From: Liolophura sinensis
Lineage: Eukaryota > Mollusca > Polyplacophora > Chitonida > Chitonidae
Assembly (NCBI RefSeq): GCF_032854445.1
Contig: NC_088297.1
Coordinates: forward strand, 4,527,991-4,591,990
DNA length: 64,000 nucleotides
Direction of reading: 5' to 3'
This document shows, piece by piece, positions 1 to 12,800 of the stretch. Every line of letters starts with the position of its first letter. Within the stretch, counting starts at the first letter, position 1. Below the pieces are notes generated by a model that was given only the letters and a program-made list of their open reading frames with translations, was not told the DNA's origin and made no database searches. A program made the translations under genes and the position numbers.

Positions 1-1020
1 CGGGGTGAAAATTCATAGCGTCGGAATATGTGCAAGCTGAGACACGTTTCAGGTATTCTTTAGTGTGAATCTCATGGTAGCCTGTTCAGGAATCAATACT
101 ATAAAAAAAAAGAAAAAAAAAACAGCAATAAAAGCAAAAGTTCTTGAGAAAATTAATGGATTTAGCGTCTGTGAGTTGGGATAGGCTTCACAATGTTTGC
201 CACATAAACTACAACCTTGCTTTTACACAATTTTTGTGTAATTTTTTAAAGTGCTATGAGGGAAAGAGTTAATATATAATATGTAATAATATATAATTAC
301 GTTTAGTGTTCTCAATAAAGCCCCCCTCCCCCCTCGCTTTTTTTTAATTCAAGGGAGATAGGTATAAAATATTTTGTTGCAAGGAGAGATGAGGGGTTGT
401 CTCCCTTGCTATGACAAGCTATAGACTACTATGATTACTTATGTTGATCACTAAAACAAGCTGACAACACCTTGTCACTGATTTACAGTAAAGCTACTAG
501 TTGATGTTGTTGCTGTAGAGTGTCCACATTCAACCATCATCGGCCGTCCATGTAATGTGACTTCCTTGGCAATTTTACATTGTGTTTGTCGAAAACATGC
601 TTCAGTCCTCGCTTGTACATGTTAGCATATGATAGTAGGCCTACTTTTGCGCCGATTCGTCGAGTCGTAGGCCTATATGGCTTTACTTGCGACAAAAACG
701 TTATCCCATAAAAGTAATGGTGTTGCGACGTTTCTTTCTGAGATAACGCTTTGCTTGGAAACTCTGCTCATTTTACCTTGTGCAAAGGAACAGTAATCAA
801 CAAAGGTCAGGAAAGCAGCCTCAACATGCCGCAAAATAAGGCCTTTCGACCTGATGAAACGGTAAGGCGACGAATATTATAGCAAACCACTCACTGGTAC
901 GCATGATAAATGATACGCATGGGCAGATGCATTAGGATTGACTTGCACCACAATGTTTATCCTATAGAAACGGCTGATAGCTTGGGTATTTATATATCCA
1001 AGACATTAATTAATGTCCAT
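1..1020. other. No gene recognised
   Basis: AT-rich, with short A and C tracts (about 103-125 and 320-333). No exon signature seen. Confidence 0.5.
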
Positions 1021-1765
1021 TAATGTTACTGTCGTCGCTGCTCTGGTTTTACTCTCTATGCTGTAAGTCTGTTGCACTGTCGTTGCTGCTCTGGTTTAAC
1101 TCTCTGTGCTGTACGTCTGTCACACTGTCGTCGCTGCTCTGCTTTAACTCCCTGCGCTGTACATCTATCACACTGTCGTCGCTGCTCTGGCTTTACTCTC
1201 TGCTCTGCGGGTCTATCACACTGTCGTCGCTGCTCTGCTTTAACTCCCTGCGTTGTATGTCTATCACACTGTTGTCGCTGTTCTGGTTTTACTCTCGGTG
1301 CTTTACGTCTATCACACTGTCGTCGCTGCTTTGGTTTTACTCTCTATGCTGTACATCTATCCCACTGTCGTCGCTGCTCTGGTTTTACTCTCTATGTTGT
1401 ACGTCTATCACACTGTTGTCGCTGCTCTGGTTTTACTCTCTCTGCGCTGCAGGCCTATCACAATGTGGTCGCTGCTCTGGTTTTACTCTCTGAGCTGTAC
1501 GCCTGTCACACTGTCGTCGCCGCTCTGGTTTTACTCTCTCTGCGCTGCAGACCTATCACAATGTGGTCGCTGCTCTGGTTTTACTCTCTGAGCTGTACGT
1601 CTGTCACACTGTCGTCGCCGCTCTGGTTTTACTCTCTATGCTGTACGTCTGTCACACTGTCGTCGCTGCTCTGGTTTTACTCTATGCTGTGCGTCTATCA
1701 CACTGTTGTCGCCGCTCTGGTTTTACTCTCTGTGCTGTATGTCTGTCACACTGTCGGACTGGCAA
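1021..1765 (-). repeat. 48-bp minisatellite array (about 15 units) of the dispersed family
   Basis: Unit length 48 bp, including CTGTCGTCGCTGCTCTGGTT on the plus strand. Because 48 is a multiple of 3, all frames stay open and give spurious 70-255 residue ORFs. Same unit as 36380-37475 and the reverse complement of the unit at 21420-21720. Confidence 0.95.
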
Positions 1766-1849
1766 TCTGGTTACCTGAAAGTCTTCTACCAGAGTCAGTG
1801 GGCACGGTTATGTGGGCCATTGGACCCGTCTGCCGCTGAGGTACTGTGT

Positions 1850-3728
1850 ACTAGTCTGGGGCACAGGTGAAATATTCTATGATATGAGTTGTCTTTTATA
1901 ATATATGTTTGGTTTAGAATTTTGGTAGCCAAAATGCTTCTTCAACCATATCGAATTATGCAATTCCATCTGATTAAATAACAAATTTTCATCAACCAGC
2001 TTTTGGTGCTTGGTTGAAACGTACAGAAGACATTTTAAATAAATTATATATATATATTCATTTTAGTCAAACACCTCAAAGATTTCAGATAAAATAAACT
2101 AATCAAAAATCCAAATCAAAATGGATATAAAAAACATACTAACGGTATGAATGCGTGTAAATACTGTGATATTTATGAAGAGGTTAACACTTTAATGTGT
2201 ATCATGCCTAGCCACAAATATGCCCCCCAGAAAATCAACATTTCAAACCATATTTCGATGTGGTTTTAATGAAAACGTAAAGTGAAAAACACGAAAACAT
2301 AAAGTACATTTATAAGCAATCGTCGGCAGACAGACATTTAGCAATCATTTCTATATCCACGTTTTTTTTCATATGCTGCTTTAGATTCATAGTCTTAGCA
2401 GCGACACCAGTACCAGTACCAGTAGCGACACCTGTACCAGTACCAGTAGCGACACCTGTACCAGTAGCAACACCAGTACCAGTACAAGGACCAGCACCAG
2501 CACCGGTAGTGACACCAGTGCCTGTAGCAACACCAGTATCAGTACAAGTAGCGAAACCAGTACCAGTAGCGACACCTGTATCAGTACAAGGACCAGCAAC
2601 AGTACCAGTACCAGAAGTGACACCAGTACCAGTAGGGACACCAGTACCAGTAGCGACACCAGTACCAGTCTCAGTACAAGGACCAACACCAGCACCAGTA
2701 GCGCCACTGGCACCACCAGGACAAACACCACTCGCGGCACTAGCAGCATGGTGTGTAGTTCTTTAACAGTTGAGGAGTCAACACAAAATCAAACGTGGTT
2801 CGACTCTGGGTATTCCAATCAAATTTCCAGTCACCTTTCACACTCTTATACAACCACAGATATAATGTTTGGGTTGTTTTCAGTGTTATTGGTATAGCTT
2901 CTAAAATGTCGGTGGAAATAGATGATGGTGATTTATTCCATAATAGTCAGAGATTTATTTCACAGATTTCTCTTCATGATGGCTAAGACAGTCTTTCAGT
3001 AGTGTACTTTATTTAACAGTACATTTTTCTGTTTTATGTCGGTTATGCTTAAACCACAGTTGCTTGCATCTGAAGTCAAAAGCCACCCGATCATTCAAGC
3101 CTAGCTGAACCCAGAAGAAATATCTATAAACAAAATACACATACAACCACTTTAGCAATAATTTGACAAAAAATAAATCCGTGAAGGGCTGGAGGTAGGT
3201 GATGTAAAGTCTGGGCATTTTAGCACGTTTGTTGAGCGAAAATAGGTTCAACTTTGCATTGTTCTGTCTTGGATCACTGATGAATCACTGCTAACAATCG
3301 AGAATAGAAAGGCAATACGGCATATGATGCAGCAGAGCATTCCATTGGATAGGATATCAGGAATTGTGAGACCTACATGTTTTGTTGTACCGAAAACAAA
3401 GTGTAATAAGAAAAGAAAATCTAAACGCCAAGTACGACATTCGTATACCACTCTGTCGGTTCTAAACGACAGGAAATCGCATTAGGTCGCTAGTTGGTAG
3501 AAGCCATCACACGGATGTTCACTTTACAGACAGTAGACGAAACAGAGAAGTCTTTTAGAAATCACTGCAATAAAATATACGCAAGAGATTGAACATCCTC
3601 ATATGGCTCCGCTTATAGTTGTACTCTTTATGGATCTTTCCGTCCAAAAGATTTAAACCATTCTGGTCAGTAGACTTGGCCATCACACTATCTTCTGTTG
3701 TTCTTCCGCCTGGTGGAGTTAAATCTGC
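1850..3728. other. Downstream flank of the channel gene
   Basis: Apart from the CCAGTA minisatellite, no recognisable coding sequence. TTTATT at about 3007 could serve as a minus-strand poly(A) signal for the channel. Confidence 0.4.
2395..2715 (+). repeat. Degenerate ACCAGTACCAGTAGCGAC minisatellite
   Basis: About 320 bp of CCAGTA/GCGACA units. It stays open on both strands (Val-Pro or Leu-Val repeats), with no other coding evidence. Confidence 0.85.
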
Positions 3729-3828
3729 TTAACAGCCAGCCGCAGGTACATCTCGTGAGAGGTCTAAAACCTCTACCAGTGTGACGATACTGGCACCAGA
3801 AACAGCCCCATTTGACCGCCCACTGAGG
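3729..3828 (-). pseudogene. ENaC-like channel exon 8 (TM2), one-base deletion at the GAS filter
   Basis: Begins after acceptor GCTATTTCAG. It reads [10 protein letters not shown] in frame; then one G is missing and the next family-like residues ([12 protein letters not shown]) appear in the +1 frame, followed by SRDVPAAGC and TAA. As written the product would end at TAG eight residues after GLFL. The break falls inside the Gly/Ser-x-Ser selectivity-filter motif. Confidence 0.85.
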
Positions 3829-6800
3829 CTGAAATAGCAACCAGGCCGTAAGCATACCGCTAGAATCAAATTGTTTGATTAGTATAAATTAGAATGAGTG
3901 AAACTGAGACAAAAGAAGCATCGTCCGACATAATGGAATTTTAAAATTAAACCTTTGTGAGATATGAAATTTTACTTGACTCGAGCATAGTTTGAAGCCT
4001 AAAACTGAGAAAAAACACGCACAAAAATAAAACTGTATAGAAGAAGATCTAAATCTTGCCTAGTTTAGAAACAACATTCGGGTTTGTCAACATGATGGTA
4101 CGCTACACTTCGGCTTTGAGATAGAAGGAAATAAAGTATAATAATGAAGTAAGCACCAGAAGAAAGACCATTTAAAACTGTGTGTCAAAATGCCCTGGCT
4201 TTATGAAACACAATTATCATATACGTCTCCAATAACATAAATACAACATTTTGCACTGTACTCATGGTAAGGGGCGCATGTGTACGAAAACAGAATCTTA
4301 CATTACGTACATTTTAGGGCAACATTACCTACCTGATAAAGGGCAACATTACCTAACTTTTTAGTGAAACATTACCTGCTTTCTCAGGGCAACAGTACCT
4401 ATCTTTCTAGAGCAACATTACATATATTTTTGAGCAACAATTACATATCTTGTTTGAGCAACATTACTTGTCTTTTTTGAGCAACATTACATATCTTTTT
4501 AGAGCAACATTACGTGCCTTTTTGGAGCAACATTATGTGCCTTTTTGAGACATATCTTTTTTTGGAAAAGTAGATGCGACATCATTGACTATATAAATAA
4601 CCAATAGGACAAATAACGGCAACCTCACAATGCAAACATTTGGCTGCATCAAATTCCGTCAATAAATCTAAAATACAGGCTATGTATAGATATTTCCGAT
4701 CCAGGTTATAATGGTTTTTCAACTTCATTTTTATGGTTTCTATATAACTATTTACGAAACTCGTAAGCTACATAAATAAAACTTCATAAAAGCCATTTCC
4801 GAAATGTTCTAAAATCCTTACCGAAAACGTCCCCACCGGTGTAATCAGCTACTTGCTCGGTCGACACAACCTTTAATCGATCAAAATGGATAGCTATTTC
4901 CAAGTTGCCCCTGTCTACAACAACAACGTGGTGGATTAGATCACTACAATAAGTATGCGTTTATTTTTCTGAAAATCTGAATATAAAGAAATTATCAAAC
5001 AATACACTGAACTCTTTTTATTCATTCAAACTTGAGAGCAATAATTTTACAAATGTGGCTGTAAAATGTTCCAGATAACAATTCATGGTCCAGCAAACCC
5101 GACTCAGAAAGTACTTTCATCTGGGAAAGTTTCTAGCAACTAAAGAAGAAAAAAACCTATACAGCTAGCATCATGATCACGGGTTTTGATATTTGAATTA
5201 AAACTTTAATGGTCTTAATGGATGTTCTTGGTTTATTATTTTTTTTGGTTGGTGTTTAACGCCGTGCTGAAGAATTTTCACTCACAGGTATATGACGGGT
5301 GATCAGATGGATCACCCATTATCTGTGAAGGAAATCTAAGTGAACCACCGACCTTCTGAAGGAAACCGGAGTTACCCACTGACCTTCTGAAGGAAACCAG
5401 AGGAATCAGTCGAACTTCTTAATCAGAGTAAACCACTGACCTTCTGGAAGAAACCACAGTAAACCATCGACCTTCACCAGGTAGCGGGCAACCACCCGAT
5501 CTCTTACAGGCGTAGTCGAAATAGTTATAGCTCCATTCGAGCAAGCCTCTTTTTCAAGGATCAGAGACCCGCAGCCAGTATACAACCACCCAAAAGGAAT
5601 ACAGTTTTGACTGATGAAGAAAAATCAGTTTTAATGGATTTGAACCAAATATTGCTTCAGATCTTATGTAAACTAAAAGATAATACTAGCCGAACCCTTT
5701 TCATAAAACCTAGGACACAGAAGAGATTTTAATCCTCTTCATTTCCAGAAGCTTTTAGTCTTAACAAAATTTACCTGACGTCGAATGAACATGTCTTAAA
5801 ACTTCACAGATGTGAAACTATCAGTAAACTGAGGGCGTTAAATTTTAGCCATCACTCGTTTCACGCATACTCACCCCTTCTCGGGTTCAAAAGGCTCAGA
5901 AGATAGAACAGTGTGATATTCCACATCTTCACAAGGGAATGGACAGTCACAAGAGCTAACGTCGTCTGGAAGAAAACATCCAGGTATCATTGTGACTTAT
6001 TTTGCTCTATTCTTAGGAGATTACACGTCGTTTATTTCTGCACAAACCAAGATGCTGCGAGTGGACTAAGTATCCCGGCCGACGCCTTGTCCTTTTGCAT
6101 TGTTTTCAGATTATTGTCTATTAAATATTGTGACAATACATCCTTTTGACATCTATAACATTCCAGTTTCTCAGTTGTCAATGGAGGGATTGCGTTTTCA
6201 GTGCTATTCCGCGGGCTACATGGATTACGCGGGATAACCTTTGAAGGCCTTCCCTTCATACCCCAATTTTTTCACTCAAAAGTAATGACACTTTGAATTT
6301 GTCTTGCTTTTCAGGTTAAAAACGTGTTTTCCCGAAGGCCTACTGTTCCCTGTTGGGTTTTGGTGACGACTCCAAATATAACTGAAAGTCATTCTCTCGT
6401 ATATTAAAAATCATGCAAGGTATGTCGCCAAAATGTCACATAAAATGACGTGTCCGGAATGAATGTGACATACAGCTCTGGCAAGTGTATGTCCACATTA
6501 TATCCCGCTTGATCAGCGAAGGGCAATCGTGAATCACGGATGATGCGGTGATAATTTACATGGCGGTATGGGATTTTCTATTGATCAGAGTATTACTCAC
6601 GTATGTTAAAGCTCTCATTTTCTGTGTAGCCCTTCTTAAGCCTTTCAACGCAATCCATGTATTGTAGAGGGTCGCAAGGGTTGTCATCTGAAAAAAAACA
6701 ACGGGTGGCAGTTATATAACTTGTATATCTGTCTGGCTTTATTATTGTCGGGGCCTCCGTGGCTCAATTGTTAAGCGCTAGCGCAGCGTAATGACCCAGG

Positions 6801-9800
6801 AGTCTCTCACCAATGCGGTCGCTGTGAGTTCAAGTCCAGCTCATGCTGGCTTCCTCTCCGACCGTACGTGAGAAGGTATGGCAGCAACATGTGGATGGTT
6901 AGTGGGTTTTCCCCGGACTGTGCCCGGTTTCCTCCCACCATAATGCTGGCCGCCGTCGTATAAGTGAAATATTCTTGAGAACGGCGTAAAACACAAATGA
7001 AATAAATAAAAAATTATTCTTGTCCTCAAGTCACCTTTAGGCTGCTCATTTATAATGAGGAATAAAACAGGAGCCCACAAAACTGTACCTCAGTGCCGAT
7101 ATTTATCAAACAACTTAAGACCTTAAGTCTTCAAAACTCAAAAGTCCTAAAGAACTCAAATTGTGGTTGGTACATTGTTCTGCAGTATAGCATAAGTGCA
7201 CAAATTCTAAACTTCATAGATCAAGACATTTATCGAAATTTTGACACAGAATCGATGCTGATTGGCTGACGGTGGAGATAGAGTTCCCTGGGTTAAACCC
7301 AGCAGCCATAAATGTACCACACCTAACAGTAAGCTTAGTCTAGGCATCACTTGGGCTTGTCTATCTCTCACATCAGCCAATCAGAATCGATTCTATATCT
7401 CATTAAGATGCTTGATAAGGATAGGCACAAGTCTCTGTTGGTTACAATTCTATCACTAGAAACCAGGTTGGTTTATGCTGCTTTGGTTAGTATAAATATC
7501 ATTTTGTCACACGTACAATAACACCCATCTGTGTTCACACACGAACTGAAAGAATCAAACAGATCCTATTATTTTCTTTCTCAACAAAATTGATAGAATC
7601 CTACATCAAACAATGAAATGCCATCAGTGTATCTGCGCCCCGTATGCCCTACAATTTGAATAATTTAGACAATACATTTACATTGATTTAAATTTGATTG
7701 TTATCCAACACTGGGCTCCAGGCCAACACATGTGGTGGCCAGGTTTACGGGTGGTGGAAGCCAGAGTACCAGCAGAAATCTAGGCTCCTTCAGCAGAAAC
7801 CTAGGGCTCCTTCAGCAGAAACCTAGGCTCCTTCAGCAAAAACCTAGGCTCCTTCAGCTCAAACTCTTGACTTCAAGAAACTGAAGCGGGGTGAGCTGGG
7901 CCCATATTTATCAAACGTCTTAAGACTTAAGTAAAAAAAATAAACGCAATTAAAATGCTTTGCCCTAGACAATTTAAAATTTGTACTTTTATTCTTTACC
8001 ACAGAGTAATGTACTAACCACAACTTAAGACATTTCCTGTTCAGAGTGGCTTTTTAAGCACTTGCAATTTATGACTTAAGTGTCGAGTTATTTACTAAAT
8101 ACGCGCCCTGGATCCGAACAGGTGACCTTTTTGTATAGGGTCTTGGTATCTACAGAGAACACGCTTTTTAACCGAGTTGTGTGATAACGAACAAATGTAA
8201 GAACTTGGAAGCGATTGCTCCTTTGAAAGGAAGTTTGTAGATCCCCCAACCTCTCGCTGTTCGTAGATCCATTGTGGCAATAAGCGGACGACAACTCTCC
8301 TTAGTTGTCTTTTGCGCCAATGTTTCGTTGAAAACAACTGGTGTGCATAGATGTTCGTCAGTAACTTGTCAAAGGTCGATGGTTTCTTCCATCAGTAACA
8401 CTGACCACCATCGTATAGATTAAACACTCTTGAATATGGCGTTAAACACGATTAAATAAATAAGTAATAAATGAAATCAATGGAGTGGATAGAAAAAGTG
8501 TCCCATCTTACCTCCTTTCCGCGTTGCACATCCACAGAAATTGCTCAAGGCGTCCAAACGACAGGCGTCCTGGCAGGCCCGTAGAGTGTAGCGGCCACGG
8601 CGTAGATCACCGCGCCGAAAGTCGGGGGGAATGTCGGCACATTCACGATCGCCGAAGGCCTTAAAAGGCGCCGGAAGGAATTTGTTCTACAGAACGATAT
8701 AGGGAATTATTCTAACATGTACTGATCAAGAAATTTGGAACGTTTCCTGCCTGACGGGTCAAAACTGTGAACATAATATAGTAAAAAAATGTACAGCATG
8801 GAGAGTAAAACCAGAGCAGCGGCGATTTGTTGGCAAATGGTCAGCCGGTGAAATACAGCCTCTTGTCAGTTTACCTCAGTCAGGGTTTTATTCTAACTGT
8901 TCACGTAAATGCATACACAGTAGCAATTTACACTTCCCCTAGCACCATGGCTTAAACAGAATTAGGTAAAAAAAAACAAAACAATACAGTGAAAACCTAA
9001 TGATTACTCGTCGTCATATGACTGGAAAATTGCTAAGTGCGACGTAAAATCGAAAGTGCGACGTAAAATACACATGCATGCATGCATATGAACCAAGTTG
9101 CTGATTGCGACGTTACAGCAGAACCTTTGTCAGGTACCAGGGACAGGTCTTAAATTTTCTACACCTGGGGTTCGCGTCAACACGTGGTGAATGACCTTGT
9201 AAGTAATTTGCAACAGCTTTGTAAGACGGCCCCTGGAAGAAGAAGGGCAACTTTCTATATGCCATTGATTTCCTCTACCCGTAAATCTGACAGCAGTCGA
9301 AGTTAAATGTCAAGAAGCCGCGTTTCCACCGGTTATAACGACTAAGGCAGCATTAGGTGCAAAAATACAGTGATGTAAATTGCACTTTATAAAACGCCAA
9401 TCGTCTAGAATTACTCAAAATGCTAGATAAATATGTCTATTATTCCTTCCTGTCTGTGAGAAGACGATTTGTGAGCAAACTCGTACCATAGTACTCATTC
9501 ACTGCAAGAAAAGAACGATCAAGTCAGCCTTGAACCGAGTCGTCACTAGGAAATCGTTCTCTGTTGGAGCTGTCCACAACCGATGATTTCCCATGTGGTT
9601 AAAAGATATTTTTCAAAACGGTTCTCTGCTGAATTTGTGGGCCACTTGGACAGAATTATGGCGGCTTTAGTCCAAACCGTTCACCAAACCTTTTCTGCAA
9701 AACGGTCCAGGGATGTGTGCCATTTGAAGTACCTGTCTAGCTTATGAAAAGTTTGACCGGTCTGTACTTGAAAGTAAACTTACCTTGTAGAAACTAAGAC

Positions 9801-12800
9801 CGATATAGTAGATGTTCCCACGGGCCAGCTGGAGGAACTCGGAATTCATACTAACGATTTTTTCGTCAGGTTCGTGTATTATTATCTACAACAAATGATG
9901 TAAAGAGATGATAAATCACATGTTTTATGAACTTGTCAAGTATTATTAGCGGATTTGAACTACTCACCAAAGAACCCAAATAAAATCACACTCCATCCTT
10001 ACGTCACTCGACTCTGCTCGGTTTTGCATTACCTGTGTTTAAATTACTGACTTCTTGCATGAAGTAAAAATGGTAACATGTACACTCAAGAAACTTCTAC
10101 ACTCTAAGACAGTTTTTGTTTTGACCACTTTTAGCTGTCAAAAAACCATTTTCCTCATAAAATCAAAATGGCGGTGCAGTTACGTATGTCATTTTCTGCT
10201 TTCTTTTCTGTCCAGTTACTGAGTCGGATGCCGAGGTCAGTTTGTTTTTGACAGTGGTTGACATTATTTAACCAAACCTCTCAACTTGCGGATGGTCGTG
10301 GGTTTCCCCGAAGCTCTGCCCGGTTTCCACAACGCTGACCTCCGTCGTATAAGTGAAATATTGTTGAGTCTGGCGTAAAACACCATTCAAATACATCAGT
10401 TAGCTAAACTGTGATCGACTTTACTGTAGAGCCTGTTTCAGGCCCTGTCATTGAAACTGTTTGAAGTGTTATGCTAATATAACCTTAAGGAGGCTGTACC
10501 GTAGAATGTTGCCAGAAATCGATCAGCGCAATCAAAGTTTTATTATCATTTCAAAACAGCTCAAATATCTACCCATCAGAATGCATCAAATGTACAATTT
10601 GAAGTCTTGCAAAGACTTATGAAAGTTATGAACAGTGTTACAAATTATAAGGGTAACACGTGTACAGGCCAGTCTGATATTTAATTATTGTGAATGGCAG
10701 TTATTTGTATTTGAGTTGATCGAATATTTTTGCCACAGTTCGTTGTTAGGAAACTCCTATATCAGGAAAATCTGTTCGCGGAGACAGTTATGTGGCCGTT
10801 ACAACTGCGTGGAGTGACAGAACATCACTTTTTTTAGTTCTAATAATGATAACGTCACCGAGCCAACGAGTTGTTGTTGTAGAAAACAAGCTTATGGACT
10901 TAAACACTATGAATTAGGAAACTTAATGTTAACTGCATTTTCCCTTGCAATAATGTGTAGTTTGTGGTGTCCTGTGTCACTGACTAAAGGCATTTTGTCA
11001 GTGAGTATAAGTGATTTTAGATATAGGTGAATGTCGACGACACAGTAAAAACCACAGCCTATATCTATGAAACAGAAAAATTCTAAATTTTCGGCTCAGA
11101 TTAATGAGACTGCTGGGCACGTAGAATGTATTTTGGAGGCCGACGTAACAGTTCTTCATTTTAATTTCAAAACTCTCATTTAATATCAGCCAAGACGAAA
11201 ATTGGACCTGTAAAGAATTGTCAAGTCACAACTCGAAGATTTTCCCTTAATAACAATTATGAGCGTTAAAACAGTGAATACAAGATTACAATAGCTTCGT
11301 CCAAAACACGCAGGCCAAAACGTATTACACAATCTAGGATGTACAGTTATTAAACCGTTGGTCATTAGTGCTTGATACCAGTGGACTTTTAGGAATATTG
11401 TCGAGAATTTAACTTCTACTTTCCGAGAAAACTTTCAAGATTTTCCCAAAGGTTATTCAGACCTAGATGGAAAGCAGGAATTTATTTATCAGACATGTCT
11501 CTCTGATTTACCGTCTTCGATCAGATATATAGCATAGAGAGCAAAATCAGTGCAATGACGATAGCTCGCAAATGTTCATACGTTAACCGGTCAAATCCGG
11601 CTTCTTGTCAATTTACCTGATTTAGGATTTTGTTCTGACTACTCATGCAAATGCTCATATAGCGGCAAATACACACACCCTATCACCATGGCTTCAGCAA
11701 AGTTTGATAAAAAAATTGCGGTGATATTAATAGGAATTTAGTAGACGTCACTGGTCTAGGATTATAGTAGTAAAAAGCTTTGCGAACGTGTCTTTATTGA
11801 GGAGGAGGAGTTGAGGAGGAGAAGCTGAGTCAAGGGTGTCGTTGAGTCCGCGCTCTGTCGGTGAGTCCGCGCTCGGTCTCCATTCGCCCAAACACTGAGT
11901 AGAGTAGAGTAGAGTACAGTAGAGTAGAGCAGAGCAGAGTAGAGCATTGCCTTGTGTACTGTAGTATGTGGTGTGTCAGGCTGGCTGACCGGCTACGTCA
12001 AAAGGTTGGATAGTAGGGTAGGATGAACTCAAGGGTCCACTGATATAAAAAATGATGTTACACAAGAATTATTCTTCTTGCAAACTGAAAAACTGTCAAG
12101 CAAGCTGTTTTCTTAAATGCATTAAAATATTAGATAAAAGATGAATCTTTTAACAGCAAGAAAAGGGAAACAACCCCCCAAAAACTTTTAAATCCTTGAT
12201 GATAAAGAGTTCCAGTTAAATCAATGAGAGCAGCGAAGTCCCATACAGTTAACCTTAGCACTAATACCCAACTACGGCATGCATAAAATTGCACCAAAAA
12301 GAACCACTTCTACTCAATAATGGAAATGTATACCTCTGAAAAATGAAAATCAAAACAACATAATGAAACAATCAGTGAGTCCTTTTAGTGGTAAAACCCC
12401 TACCACTTGTGGTAAGCTGAGTAGCAAGGCATGGTAATAATGGTAAGCAAGTATCACATTGTGACGGCTTCACGCCTCTCCGTCTCGCAATGACAATCAC
12501 ATGAACACAATGAGCACGACGACAGGAAATCTACAAGCTTTTCAACACTGTAGTAATCGCAGCTTTCCTCTAAGCTGCTCATTTCGCTGTCTCTGTTTTT
12601 GCAGTTCTGTCAACAACCGATTTTCCTTTGTATTCAATTCATGAATGTGGTCTGTGGCTTTTTTCAATATAACCACTTTTGGTACTCTTTCCTGTTGCAT
12701 GAGCTCTGGAACTGCGTCCCTTAATTCGAAGAAGCTGTATTTCAAGGCATACCTTCGTTTCCTTCCTGGGTTCGCGTTGTTGGGATAGTATTCGATGGTG

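Noticed and set aside
1023-1839. Overlapping ORFs of 71-255 residues
   Set aside because: All come from a 48-bp tandem repeat whose length is a multiple of three; no frame is favoured.
2387-2766. Val-Pro-rich and Leu-Val-rich ORFs
   Set aside because: Low-complexity CCAGTA repeat, open on both strands, no splice or start context.
4300-4560. Regular repeats considered as a CRISPR array
   Set aside because: Units are adjacent and degenerate without unique spacers, and the genome is eukaryotic.
6750-7011. tRNA gene at the SINE-A head
   Set aside because: A and B boxes are present, but the cloverleaf arms do not pair and the same head recurs with a SINE body and target-site duplications.
8088-8337. 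Minus-strand ORFs of 68 and 80 residues
   Set aside because: No domain recognised, overlapping frames, and position within a channel intron beside a MITE.
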